Below, piece by piece: positions 1-8,056 of a stretch of DNA of 64,000 nt (position 1 is its first letter; each line of letters opens with the position of its first letter). The notes under the pieces were generated by a model. It was not told where the DNA came from. It made no database searches and was given only the letters and a program-made list of their open reading frames with translations. The translations under genes were made by a program, and so were the position numbers. The DNA comes from Hymenobacter translucens (GTDB taxonomy: Bacteria; Bacteroidota; Bacteroidia; Cytophagales; Hymenobacteraceae), in NCBI RefSeq assembly GCF_020685205.1, contig NZ_JAJERB010000002.1:124001-188000 (forward strand), given 5' to 3'.

Positions 1-2054
1 CCCATAATATCGAGCGGGCCATACAGCTGACGGGCGTAGGTGCGGTCGGCAATGGATACCGGCTGGGTGCTCTGGTTGGCAATGGCCTCCAGCGTCTGCT
101 TTTTAAGGCGGGCAAAGTCAGCCGGGTCAAAGCGCGGCCGCATCAGCCGCTCTTCCAGCAGGGCAATGGTCTTGGGCAGGTTCTTGGTCAGGCTCTGCAC
201 GTACACCGTGGTGTTTTCAGCACCACCCGTTACCTGAATGGTGCTGCCCAGCAGGTCGAGGGCCGCCGACATTTCTTCGCTCGTATACTTTTGCGAGCCT
301 TCGTTGAGCATGGCCGCGGTAAAGGCTGCAATGCCCGCCTTGTTGCGGTTCTGCGCTTCCAGACGGTGACCATTGTGAATCGTCAGCAGCAGGGTGGTGG
401 TAGGTACCTCGGTGTTGCGGGTGCCCATTACGCGCAGGCCGTTGGCGAGACCGGTTTCCCACAGGGCGGGCACCTGCACCAGCGGAGCCGCGCCCGCTTT
501 AGGCGGCTGGCTCCGGTCAAAGGTATCGGTCGGCTTCACGTAGGTGAGGCCCTTGTACTCGTCGGCCGGAGCCTGGTAGCCGGCTTTGCTGATGGTGAAG
601 TTGTCGGCACGGGCCGCCAGGGTCGGAGCGGCTTTCGGTACCACGCTCAGAATTACCGCTTTTTTGTCTTTGAGGTAGGTGTTGTACACGCGTACCACGT
701 CGGCCTTCGTCACGGAGCGCAGGCGCTGCAGGTCGATGGGCAGGCGGTTGGGGTTGCCGGTATAGGTCTGGTTGGCGGCCAGCTGCGACACCTTGCCGCT
801 CACGCTGCCCAGGCTGTTGATCAGGTCGGCTTCGGCGCCGGCCTTGAAGCGCTGCAGCGCCGCATCCGTCACGCCGGTGCGCTCAAACTCGGCCAGGGTC
901 TTGCGGACCCGCAGCTCCAGGCTGTCGAGGCCCTTGCCGGGAAAGCTCTGGGCCGAGATGTAGAACTCTCCGCTCAGCTCGCTGGTGCGGTTCGAGGCCG
1001 AAGCCACCACCGCCTTCTGCGATTTAATCAGGTTTTTGTAGAACAGCGAGTTTTTACCCTGCCCGATGATTTCCGCCAGCGCGTCCAGGGCCACCTCGTC
1101 GGGGTGGTTGGCTGGTACCGTCGGGAATACCATCTGCAGCTGCGGAAAGCGCACGTTGTCGGAGTAGCTGACGTAGCGGTCCTGGGTGAGCTTGGGCGCG
1201 GGCAGCTTCATGTTCTGCACGGCCGGCCCCCGGTTGATGGAGCCGAAGTACTTCTCGGCCAGCTTCACCGCGTCGGCCGGCTTCACGTCGCCCCCGATGG
1301 TCAGGGTAGCGTTGTTGGGGCCATACCAGCGCAGGAAAAAGTTTTTCAGGTCCTCTACATTCGAGCGGTCCAGGTCTTCGAGGTAGCCGATGGTCATCCA
1401 GGAGTAGGGATGCCCGTAGGGATACAGCGTCTTGCTGATGTACTCGCCGGCCAGGCCGTAGGGGCGGTTGTCGTAGTTCTGGCCCCGCTCGTTCTTTACG
1501 GTAGAGCGTTGCACCTCAAACTTTTTCTGCGTCACGGCATCGAGCAGGAAGCCCATGCGGTCGGCTTCAAGCCAGAGCGCGGTTTCCAGCTGGTTGCTGG
1601 GCAGGGTCTCGAAGTAGTTGGTCCGGTCGCGGTTGGTCGAGCCGTTGAGCGTGCCACCCGACGAGCTGACCATCTTGAAGTGCTGCTCGTCGGCTACGTG
1701 GTCGGAGCCCTGGAACATCATGTGCTCGAAGAAGTGGGCAAAGCCCGACTTGCCGACCTGCTCCCGGGCCGAGCCTACGTGGTACGTTACGTCGACGTGC
1801 ACGATGGGGTCGGAGTGGTCTTCGTGGACCAGCAGGGTCAGACCGTTGCTTAGCACGTACTTTTCGTAGGGAATTACCAGCTCCCCGGGCTTGCGGGTTA
1901 CTTTCTCAACGAGACGGGTACCGGCTGCCGTAGCCGGGCCAGCTGCTTTCGCGGTGGGCTTGGCGGCAGAGGTAGTCTTTTTTTGCTGCGCTGCAGCCGG
2001 GCTTACCACCAGGGCGGCGCCGAGGCCGAGCAGCAAAAGGGATTTTTGAATCAT
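1..2054 (-). CDS. M16 family zinc metallopeptidase (insulinase-like), C-terminus cut by window edge
   Basis: Secreted or periplasmic M16 protease of the two-repeat type. The first 684 codons are present and the C-terminus runs off the left edge. The ATG at 2054 is followed by a signal peptide (hydrophobic LLLLGLGAALVV, then AAAQ). The inverted zinc motif HxxEH is H107-F-F-E110-H111, and a downstream VKNERGQN segment carries the expected third Glu ligand. From about residue 500 a second M16-like repeat starts, as in pitrilysin/insulinase relatives of about 900-950 aa. Such enzymes degrade peptides; the substrate here is unknown. It lies downstream of the GHL10 gene on the same strand but is separated from it by a hairpin. 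Confidence 0.93.
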   Translation of the reverse strand, partial: MIQKSLLLLGLGAALVVSPAAAQQKKTTSAAKPTAKAAGPATAAGTRLVEKVTRKPGELVIPYEKYVLSNGLTLLVHEDHSDPIVHVDVTYHVGSAREQVGKSGFAHFFEHMMFQGSDHVADEQHFKMVSSSGGTLNGSTNRDRTNYFETLPSNQLETALWLEADRMGFLLDAVTQKKFEVQRSTVKNERGQNYDNRPYGLAGEYISKTLYPYGHPYSWMTIGYLEDLDRSNVEDLKNFFLRWYGPNNATLTIGGDVKPADAVKLAEKYFGSINRGPAVQNMKLPAPKLTQDRYVSYSDNVRFPQLQMVFPTVPANHPDEVALDALAEIIGQGKNSLFYKNLIKSQKAVVASASNRTSELSGEFYISAQSFPGKGLDSLELRVRKTLAEFERTGVTDAALQRFKAGAEADLINSLGSVSGKVSQLAANQTYTGNPNRLPIDLQRLRSVTKADVVRVYNTYLKDKKAVILSVVPKAAPTLAARADNFTISKAGYQAPADEYKGLTYVKPTDTFDRSQPPKAGAAPLVQVPALWETGLANGLRVMGTRNTEVPTTTLLLTIHNGHRLEAQNRNKAGIAAFTAAMLNEGSQKYTSEEMSAALDLLGSTIQVTGGAENTTVYVQSLTKNLPKTIALLEERLMRPRFDPADFARLKKQTLEAIANQSTQPVSIADRTYARQLYGPLDIM

Positions 2055-2079
2055 AAACGAAAACAGAATGGAAGAAATA

Positions 2080-2115
2080 CCCGGTAAGGGCGTGCAAAGG
2101 ACACCCCTTACCGGG
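2080..2115 (-). terminator. hairpin between GHL10 gene and M16 peptidase gene
   Basis: A perfect 11-bp inverted repeat (2080-2090 with 2105-2115, CCCGGTAAGGG arms) lies 70 bases past the GHL10 stop. Read leftward it is followed by a loose pyrimidine-rich tail (TATTTCTTCC), so it is probably a weak terminator. It could instead be a 5'-UTR structure of the M16 gene. Confidence 0.55.
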
Positions 2116-2185
2116 CGAAGGACGCATTTCTGCTGCCTCAACTATCGGACCGGCCTAGTAGTTCGATTTCAGCCGGTCCCGGGAG

Positions 2186-4018
2186 CTAGCGCGTCAGCAA
2201 AACCTTCTGCTGCCAGCTGCCGGCTTCGGTTCGGAGCATCAGAATGTAAACGCCGGCCGGCTGGCTGTTGGCCTCCCACTCTACTTCCTGGCGCCCGGCT
2301 GCCTGCGGGCCTTCCCGCAGGGTGGCTACGAGGCGGCCCGTCAGATCATACACCTGTAAAGCTGCCCGCCCGGCCCGGGGCAGGGTAAAGGCAATGCGCG
2401 TCGACTGAGAAAACGGGTTGGGGCGAGCCGGCTCCAGCAGGGCCGCAGGAGCGGCCGGGCGGGTGGGCAGTAGCAGCACCAGCTGGGCCGGGTCGCTTTC
2501 GTTGTATACCCGGTCCAGGGCCGTGACGGTATAGCGCCAGGGACCAGGCGGCACCACGGCGCGGTAGTAGGTGGTGTCGGTGACGGCGACGATGTTGGCG
2601 GGGTTGCTCAGATCGGCGGCGGTAATGGGACCAGTGCCATTCGGCAGCTTGTACACCGCGTAGAAGCGGGCCTTTTCCCCGTCGGTAGCGGGGGGGCCGG
2701 GCTGCCATTCGATGGTCAGGGTATTGATGCCCGTGTCGTAGTAAAGCCCGCCCTGCGGCGCGGTGGGGGCTACGTTATCTTTCCAGGGCATGGTTGGCAC
2801 CAGGCTGGGGGCGCGGTAGAAGTTCTGCCGCAGCGAGTCGATTAGGCCCAGCGGGTTGGCCAGCGTGGGCGTGGAGCTGTAGTAGATGGCGCCCTGCACA
2901 TTGGGCTGCTGGCGGAGCAGACGAATCTGGGACGGAATCTGGCTGCCCGAGCGGAAGTTTACATCCGAGGCCGTGGCGCTGACCTTGTAGGAAGCCAGCC
3001 CGATGTAAACGTGGCGGGGGTTGGCGGCCGTCACCTGCTGGCTCCACCACGGCACAATCAGCGAGTAGTTGGCCGCCGTCTGCCCGATGCTGAAGTACAC
3101 CTGGGGCGCGAGGTAGTCGACCCAGCCCTGTTGCAGCCACTTGCGCGAGTCGGCAAAGATGTCGGAGTAGCTGGCAAAGGCCGTGGTGGCGGTGCCGCCT
3201 ACGCTGGTGCCGTTGCGCCACACCCCGGGAGGCGAGATGCCGAACTTTACCCGGGGCTTGGCCGCCCGGATGCTGTCGGAAATGGTGCGCACGAACAGGT
3301 CGATGTTGTCACGACGCCAGTCGGCCTTGGTGGCAATGCCCCGGGGGTCCTGGCTGAAGGCGGCATCGTCGTTGAACACCACGCCGGACACCGGAGCCGG
3401 GTAGAAGTAGTCGTCGAAGTGAATGGCGTCCACATCGTAGCGGCGCACCACGTCCATCACCACCCGCGTCAGGTACTGGCGCACGGCGGGCAGGCCTGGG
3501 TTCAGCACCCGCAGGTCGCCGAAGGGCACAATCCAGTCGGGATGGAGGCGGGTAACGTGGTTGGCGGCAATGCTGGCACTGGCCGTCGTTACGGCCCGGT
3601 AGGGGTTCAGCCAGGCGTGGAATTCCATGCCGCGGCGGTGGGTTTCCCGGATCATAAACGCCAGCGGGTCGTACGCCGGGCTGGGCCCTACGCCCTGGGT
3701 GCCGGTCAGCCACTCGCTCCAGGGCTCGATGGTGCTGGGGTAGATGGCATCGGCCGAGGCCCGGATCTGGACGATAACGGCGTTGATGCCGTTCTGCTGG
3801 TGCCGGTCGAGCAGGGAGATAAACTCGGCCCGCTGCTGGGCCGGCGTCCGGGTTTTATTGCTGGGCCAGTTCAGGTTAAACACGTGGGCCACCCACACGG
3901 CGCGGAACTCACGCTTGGGGATGGTGCCGATTTGCGCCGCCGCCGGGCGGGTCAGCAGCGCCAATAGGAGCAGAAGCAGACCCCAACGGGTCCGCAGTAC
4001 AGGTAAAGCTGGAAACAT
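2186..4018 (-). CDS. secreted GHL10-type glycosyl hydrolase-like protein with T9SS sorting domain
   Basis: 610 aa. The ATG at 4018 is chosen because it opens a clean signal peptide (FPALPVL, then a Leu-rich core ending RPAAAQ); the frame stays open another 290 codons upstream but without protein-like sequence. Residues about 30-350 match the GHL10/DUF187 family of TIM-barrel glycosidase-like proteins (FRAVWVAHVFNLNWP, DAIHFDDYFYP, DYLAPQVYFSIG). A fibronectin-like stretch follows. The last about 80 residues form a type A T9SS C-terminal domain (ARPNPF, YDLTGRLV, PAGVYIL), which sends the protein across the outer membrane to the cell surface. The natural glycan substrate is unknown. Confidence 0.9.
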   Translation of the reverse strand: MFPALPVLRTRWGLLLLLLALLTRPAAAQIGTIPKREFRAVWVAHVFNLNWPSNKTRTPAQQRAEFISLLDRHQQNGINAVIVQIRASADAIYPSTIEPWSEWLTGTQGVGPSPAYDPLAFMIRETHRRGMEFHAWLNPYRAVTTASASIAANHVTRLHPDWIVPFGDLRVLNPGLPAVRQYLTRVVMDVVRRYDVDAIHFDDYFYPAPVSGVVFNDDAAFSQDPRGIATKADWRRDNIDLFVRTISDSIRAAKPRVKFGISPPGVWRNGTSVGGTATTAFASYSDIFADSRKWLQQGWVDYLAPQVYFSIGQTAANYSLIVPWWSQQVTAANPRHVYIGLASYKVSATASDVNFRSGSQIPSQIRLLRQQPNVQGAIYYSSTPTLANPLGLIDSLRQNFYRAPSLVPTMPWKDNVAPTAPQGGLYYDTGINTLTIEWQPGPPATDGEKARFYAVYKLPNGTGPITAADLSNPANIVAVTDTTYYRAVVPPGPWRYTVTALDRVYNESDPAQLVLLLPTRPAAPAALLEPARPNPFSQSTRIAFTLPRAGRAALQVYDLTGRLVATLREGPQAAGRQEVEWEANSQPAGVYILMLRTEAGSWQQKVLLTR

Positions 4019-4183
4019 AGACGGGAAGGTATGGGTGGGAGACAAGCAGTGAGAAAGGATAAGGCACGAATATACCCCATAGGCACAACTCTTTCGGAAC
4101 CGTCGTGCTTCCGGAATTTTCGTCACATTTGACCGGCCACAGCCTAGTCTGCGCGGGCCAGTCGTTCTACCTATCCCAACCCC

Positions 4184-5914
4184 ATGCACCTCTTTCCTTC
4201 GTCCTTCCTGCTGCCGGTCCTGGCCGCGGGGCTGCTGGCCGGCTGCCAAAGCCAGTCGGACAAGCAGACTACCACAACCACCAAGACGCCGGTGGCGGCT
4301 CCAACCGAGGCGCCGGCCCGCGACACGGCCATGCTGGCCTCGCCCAAAGACGGCATCACCCCGGAGCTGATCGGGCAGCACATCAAGGCTCTGGCTTCCG
4401 ACGAGTTTCAGGGCCGGCGCCCCTTTACCAAGGGGGAGGAGCTGGCCACCAACTACCTGGCTACCGAGTTCCGCAAGCTTGGCCTCAAGCCCGGCCCCAA
4501 CGGCACCTACTTTCAGGGTGTGCCCCTCGTCGAAATCATTGGCTCCCCGGATGCGACGATGGCCATCACCGGCCCCGGGCAGGGCCAGAACCTGACGCTG
4601 AAGTACAAGGCCGACTATATGGCCTTTACCGAGCGGGAACAGGAACGGGTAGCGTTGAAAAACTCCCCGCTGGTTTTTGCCGGTTACGGCGTGGTAGCCC
4701 CCGAGTATGGCTGGGACGACTACGCCGGCCTCGATGTGAAGGGCAAGACGGTAGTTGTGCTGGTTAACGACCCCGGCAATGCTGGCACCGACACAACCTT
4801 CTTCAAAGGCAAGGCCATGACCTACTATGGCCGGTGGGATTACAAGTACGAGGAAGCTGCCCGGCATGGCGCCGCCGGGGTTTTGATTGTGCACGACACC
4901 AAGCCGGCCGCCTACCCCTGGTCAGTGGTGCAAAGCAGCTGGTCGGGAGCCAAGCTCTACGGGCAGACCCCGGACAAAGGCGCCCGCAAGTGCGCCGTGG
5001 AAGGCTGGATCACGCTCGACGCCACCAAGCGCCTGCTCACGGCGGCCGGCCAGAGCTACGACGCGCTGTACGCCGCCGCCAACAAGCCGGGCTTCAAGCC
5101 CAGCCCGCTGGGTCTGAGCGTCAGCACCGCCATTGAGAACAAGATCAAGCGCACGGCCTCCCGCAACGTGGCAGCCGTGCTGCCCGGCAGCAAGCGGGCC
5201 GATGAGTACATCGTCTACACCGCCCACTGGGACCACCTCGGCACCGGTACCGTAATCGAGGGTGACTCGATCTACAACGGCGCCATTGACAATGCCAGCG
5301 GCTGCGCGGCCCTGCTGGCCATTGCCAAGGCCTTCACCCAGCTGCCCGAGCCGGCAGGCCGCTCGATTCTGTTCCTGGCCGTGACGGGCGAGGAGCAGGG
5401 CCTGCTGGGCTCCAAGTACTACGCCGAGCACCCGCTATTCCCGCTCACCAAAACCGTTGCCAACCTGAACATGGACGCACTGGGCGCCAATGGGCCCATG
5501 CGGGACGTGACGGTTATCGGGTACGGCCAGTCGGAGCTCGATGCGTACGCCCGCGACGCGGCGGGTGAGCAGGGCCGCTACGTGCTGCCGGACCAGCATC
5601 CCGAGAAAGGCAGCTTCTACCGCTCCGACCATTTCAGCTTTGCCAAGGTGGGCGTGCCAGCCCTCTACGCCAGCGGCCGGGCTGAGAGCTGGACCCGGGG
5701 CAAAGAATATATCGAGCAGCGCCGCCAGGCTTACGAAGCCAAGAGCTACCACCAGCCCTCCGACGAATTTGATTCCCGTTGGGACCTGCGCGGCATGGAG
5801 CAGGACGCGCGCCTGCTGTTCTGGGTCGGCAAGCTCCTGGCCAATGAAACCACCTTCCCGCAGTGGAAACCAGGCTCCGAGTTTAAAGCCATCCGGGAGA
5901 AGAGTATGAAGTAG
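4184..5914 (+). CDS. M28 family zinc aminopeptidase lipoprotein with PA domain
   Basis: 576 aa. The N-terminal signal ends in a lipobox (LLAGC), so it is a predicted lipoprotein. A protease-associated (PA) insert occupies roughly residues 150-270, followed by the M28 catalytic domain. The di-zinc ligands are visible: H348 in TAHWDHLG, D369 in AIDNASG, E403-E404 (catalytic base and ligand) in TGEEQG, D431 in NMDALG and H483 in RSDHFSF. The full set argues for an active exopeptidase working outside the cytoplasm. The gene is divergent from the GHL10 gene and convergent with asnA, sharing a bidirectional terminator with it. Confidence 0.95.
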   Translation: MHLFPSSFLLPVLAAGLLAGCQSQSDKQTTTTTKTPVAAPTEAPARDTAMLASPKDGITPELIGQHIKALASDEFQGRRPFTKGEELATNYLATEFRKLGLKPGPNGTYFQGVPLVEIIGSPDATMAITGPGQGQNLTLKYKADYMAFTEREQERVALKNSPLVFAGYGVVAPEYGWDDYAGLDVKGKTVVVLVNDPGNAGTDTTFFKGKAMTYYGRWDYKYEEAARHGAAGVLIVHDTKPAAYPWSVVQSSWSGAKLYGQTPDKGARKCAVEGWITLDATKRLLTAAGQSYDALYAAANKPGFKPSPLGLSVSTAIENKIKRTASRNVAAVLPGSKRADEYIVYTAHWDHLGTGTVIEGDSIYNGAIDNASGCAALLAIAKAFTQLPEPAGRSILFLAVTGEEQGLLGSKYYAEHPLFPLTKTVANLNMDALGANGPMRDVTVIGYGQSELDAYARDAAGEQGRYVLPDQHPEKGSFYRSDHFSFAKVGVPALYASGRAESWTRGKEYIEQRRQAYEAKSYHQPSDEFDSRWDLRGMEQDARLLFWVGKLLANETTFPQWKPGSEFKAIREKSMK

Positions 5915-5954
5915 GTCTTAGGTTGCTACTGCCCTGCTGACTTCACGTTACAGA

Positions 5955-5988
5955 AAAAGAGCCCGCAACTTCGGTTGCGGGCTCTTTT
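5955..5988. terminator. bidirectional intrinsic terminator between M28 gene and asnA
   Basis: A 15-bp perfect stem (5955-5969 with 5974-5988) closes a TTCG tetraloop. A run of A on the left and T on the right makes it usable from both strands. It sits between the convergent stops at 5914 and 6047. Confidence 0.9.
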
Positions 5989-6046
5989 ATTTTGACTCTT
6001 GGACGTCTGCACTAAGACCTAAGCCCTAAGTCCCGAAGACCTAAAA

Positions 6047-7081
6047 CTACAGCAGCCCGATGCCGTCGGCGGCCAGCTCTTTGCGGATGGCTTCGGACCA
6101 GATGCTGACCTGAACTTCACCGATGTGGGCTTTGCGCAGCATGAACATGCACACCCGCGACTGGCCAATGCCGCCCCCGATGCTTTGGGTGAGCTGGTCG
6201 GTGAGGAGCAGCTGGTGAAAGGGCAGGGCTTCCCGGTCGGGGCAGCCGCGGACGGCCAGCTGCTTCAGCAAGGCCAGCTTATCCACCCGGATTCCCATCG
6301 ACGACACCTCAAAGGCCGACTGCAGCACCGGGTTCCAGAGTACGATGTCGCCGTTCAGGCCAAAGAAGCCGTCTTCGTTCGGGGTACTCCAGTCGTCGTA
6401 GTCGGGGGCGCGGCCGTCGTGGATTTCGCCGTGGCTCAGCGTCCCGCCAATGCCCATGATAAAGATGGCCCCGTACTCCCGGGCGGCTTCCGTTTCGCGC
6501 TCCTTAACGGTGAGGCCGGGGTAGCGCTGCAGCAGCTTCTCGGCGGAGATGAACGTAATGACTTCCGGTAGCACGGGCTCCACTCCGAACTCCTCGCCCA
6601 CCAGCTGCTCGGTCGTTTTCAGGGCCTCGTAGATCTTGCCGACCATTTCCTTCAGAAACGGAATGGTGCGCTGACCGGCCGTAATGTGCTTTTCCCAGTC
6701 CCACTGGTCCACGTAAATGGAGTGGATGGGGCTGTAGTCTTCGTCGGGGCGCAGGGCACGCATGTCGGTCAGGATGCCGCGGCCGGCTTCGATACCCAGC
6801 TCAGCCAGGCGCAGGCGCTTCCACTTGGCCAGGGAGTGCACCACCACGGCCTTCTGCTCGGCCAGGGCTTTGATGGGAAAGGCCACCGGGCGCTCCACGC
6901 CGTTCAGGTCGTCGTTGATGCCGGTCCCGTCGAGCACGGCAATGGGCGACGACACCCGGGTGAGGCTCAGTCGGGCGCACAGCTCCCGGGCAAACGTTTC
7001 TTTCACGAAGCCAATGGCCTCTTCGGTTTTGAGCAGCGCCGAGGCGGTGCGGGTCGGGGAGGTAAGGAAGGCAGTTTCCAT
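6047..7081 (-). CDS. asnA: aspartate-ammonia ligase (asparagine synthetase A)
   Basis: 344 aa, close to the usual 330-345 aa for AsnA, which makes asparagine from aspartate, ammonia and ATP in the cytoplasm. It is a class II aminoacyl-tRNA-synthetase-like enzyme. Recognisable blocks include SSPIAVLDGTGINDDLNG, FPIKALAEQKAVVVHSLAKW, SIYVDQWDWEK and the C-terminal GGGIGQSRVCMFML. The ATG at 7081 (METAFLTSP) is chosen over a longer in-frame start because the family begins there. Upstream lies an Asn-rich leader ORF followed by an intrinsic terminator 144-175 bases before this start. This suggests control by attenuation according to the supply of charged tRNA-Asn. Confidence 0.97.
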   Translation of the reverse strand: METAFLTSPTRTASALLKTEEAIGFVKETFARELCARLSLTRVSSPIAVLDGTGINDDLNGVERPVAFPIKALAEQKAVVVHSLAKWKRLRLAELGIEAGRGILTDMRALRPDEDYSPIHSIYVDQWDWEKHITAGQRTIPFLKEMVGKIYEALKTTEQLVGEEFGVEPVLPEVITFISAEKLLQRYPGLTVKERETEAAREYGAIFIMGIGGTLSHGEIHDGRAPDYDDWSTPNEDGFFGLNGDIVLWNPVLQSAFEVSSMGIRVDKLALLKQLAVRGCPDREALPFHQLLLTDQLTQSIGGGIGQSRVCMFMLRKAHIGEVQVSIWSEAIRKELAADGIGLL

Positions 7082-7224
7082 CCGGGCGTAATGAGGTTGG
7101 TTGAAAAAATGAAGGCGGTATGTCTGATTTGCGGTAGCAGAAATGTTTGGGCAAAGCGCAGCCAGGCTGAGAAAATGCCACGCATTTTTCAACTAGAGGA
7201 ATTGCCCTTTTTTGAGGCGGAGAC

Positions 7225-7256
7225 AAAAAAAAAGCCTTCCGAAAAACGGAAGGCTT
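7225..7256 (-). terminator. intrinsic terminator in the asnA leader (candidate attenuator)
   Basis: Read leftward, a perfect 10-bp stem (7256-7247 with 7241-7232, core GCCTTCCG) with a 5-base U loop is followed by seven more U (7231-7225). This is a textbook Rho-independent terminator on the asnA strand, 144 bases upstream of the asnA start and 11 bases after the stop of the Asn-rich leader ORF. The segment 7304-7298 (GGGAGGC) can pair with 7254-7248 (GCCTTCC; seven pairs, one G-U), which would disrupt the stem and act as an antiterminator. It could alternatively end the DUF6799 transcript. Confidence 0.85.
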
Positions 7257-7266
7257 AAAAACTAAA

Positions 7267-7374
7267 TCAACCCTTAGGTCTCTTTGTCAAATCAATGGCC
7301 TCCCTGTCCCGGAATAAATTATTATTCGAGTTGCGGTTATTGCAATTGCACAGAGCGGCGACGAGGCGTGTCAT
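7267..7374 (-). CDS. Asn-rich leader peptide upstream of asnA (candidate attenuation leader)
   Basis: Short ORF of 35 codons, ATG at 7374, TGA at 7269-7267. Residues 10-19 read NCNNRNSNNN, that is seven Asn codons (AAT/AAC) in ten, an extreme bias in a GC-rich genome. The stop codon lies just before the terminator hairpin that precedes asnA. The order of promoter, short ORF rich in the end-product amino acid, terminator and biosynthetic gene is that of the classical trp/his/leu attenuators. Segment 7355-7350, just before the first Asn codon, can pair with 7307-7302 and so mask the proposed antiterminator; a ribosome stalled on the Asn codons would prevent this. Translation is inferred, not shown. 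Confidence 0.75.
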   Translation of the reverse strand: MTRLVAALCNCNNRNSNNNLFRDREAIDLTKRPKG

Positions 7375-7401
7375 TCGGGGTGCTGGTTGACCTTGCAGCT
7401 G

Positions 7402-7430
7402 CAAACTAGTTGATGGAAATTAATGCGCAA
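7402..7430 (-). promoter_or_regulatory. candidate promoter of the asnA leader
   Basis: On the minus strand a TTG (7430-7428) is followed after 19 bases by TAGTTTG (7408-7402), close to the Bacteroidota sigma factor pattern TTG-N19-21-TAnnTTTG. Transcription would start near 7395, about 20 bases before the leader ATG. Confidence 0.4.
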
Positions 7431-7544
7431 GATTATTTTTCAAAAACCTGTAAGTTTTTTCCGAAGCCTTTTGAAAGACAAACCCGCGCCTCAGGAGTCA
7501 ACCAATTGAATTACACAGAAATACAACTACTAAATTCCACCCAT

Positions 7545-8000
7545 CTAATCGTCGTCTTCCTCATCCTCCGCCTCGGCGTTGCGGCGGGGCTTAAGCCGGG
7601 ACTGCTGCCGCTCCACCCGCTCAGCCTGGTGGTCGTGGTGGCGGCGGAGCTGCTGCCGGGCCGGGCCGGAAGGAGCCCCGTCGGGGCGGGCAGCGGTTCG
7701 CTGCACCAGCGTGGCCGGGGACGCGCCCGGAATCCGAAACCAGCGCCCGGTGCTCAGGTCGAGCCCGTCGCCGTTTTGCATGCGCTGCTGCCGCCCATCG
7801 GGCAGGGTTACCAAACCCAAAGCGGATATGCGGGTGCCATTGCCAAGCTGAATGGGCTGGGTAGCGGGCAGCCTGCGGCCGGCCTGTACCCGAAAGAGCC
7901 GACCGTCTTCCCAAATCAGGGAAGCAAGGGGCTTGATCTGGGTCGCTGCAGGGCCGACCAGGCCAAGGCTGAAAATCAAAGCCAGTAAAACGCGTTTCAT
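7545..8000 (-). CDS. DUF6799 domain protein, exported
   Basis: 151 aa. The ATG at 8000 gives a signal peptide (MKRVLLALIFSLGLVGPAATQ). The middle has the repeating pattern of DUF6799: a residue run around LFRVQAGRRLPATQPIQLGNG, then TLPDGRQQRMQNGDGLDL, which resembles the family's short strands around DG and NGD turns. The C-terminal tail is first basic (RQQLRRHHDHQ) and ends in an acidic run (EAEDEEDDD). Function is unknown. The GT2 gene ends 56 bases upstream on the same strand, so they may be co-transcribed. Confidence 0.8.
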   Translation of the reverse strand: MKRVLLALIFSLGLVGPAATQIKPLASLIWEDGRLFRVQAGRRLPATQPIQLGNGTRISALGLVTLPDGRQQRMQNGDGLDLSTGRWFRIPGASPATLVQRTAARPDGAPSGPARQQLRRHHDHQAERVERQQSRLKPRRNAEAEDEEDDD

Positions 8001-8056
8001 GAGGGGACAATCAGCCCGCAAGATACGACCCGCAGCCCGGCACGAAGCAGCCTTGC

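Noticed and set aside
291..1853. A 520-codon plus-strand open frame opposite the M16 peptidase gene.
   Set aside because: The minus strand encodes the real enzyme with signal peptide and HxxEH; the opposite frame is Gly/Val/His-rich without domain structure, as expected from GC-rich coding DNA.
4019..4894. N-terminal extension of the GHL10 frame upstream of 4018.
   Set aside because: It overlaps the M28 gene on the other strand and has no signal-peptide or domain character; the signal peptide starts at 4018.
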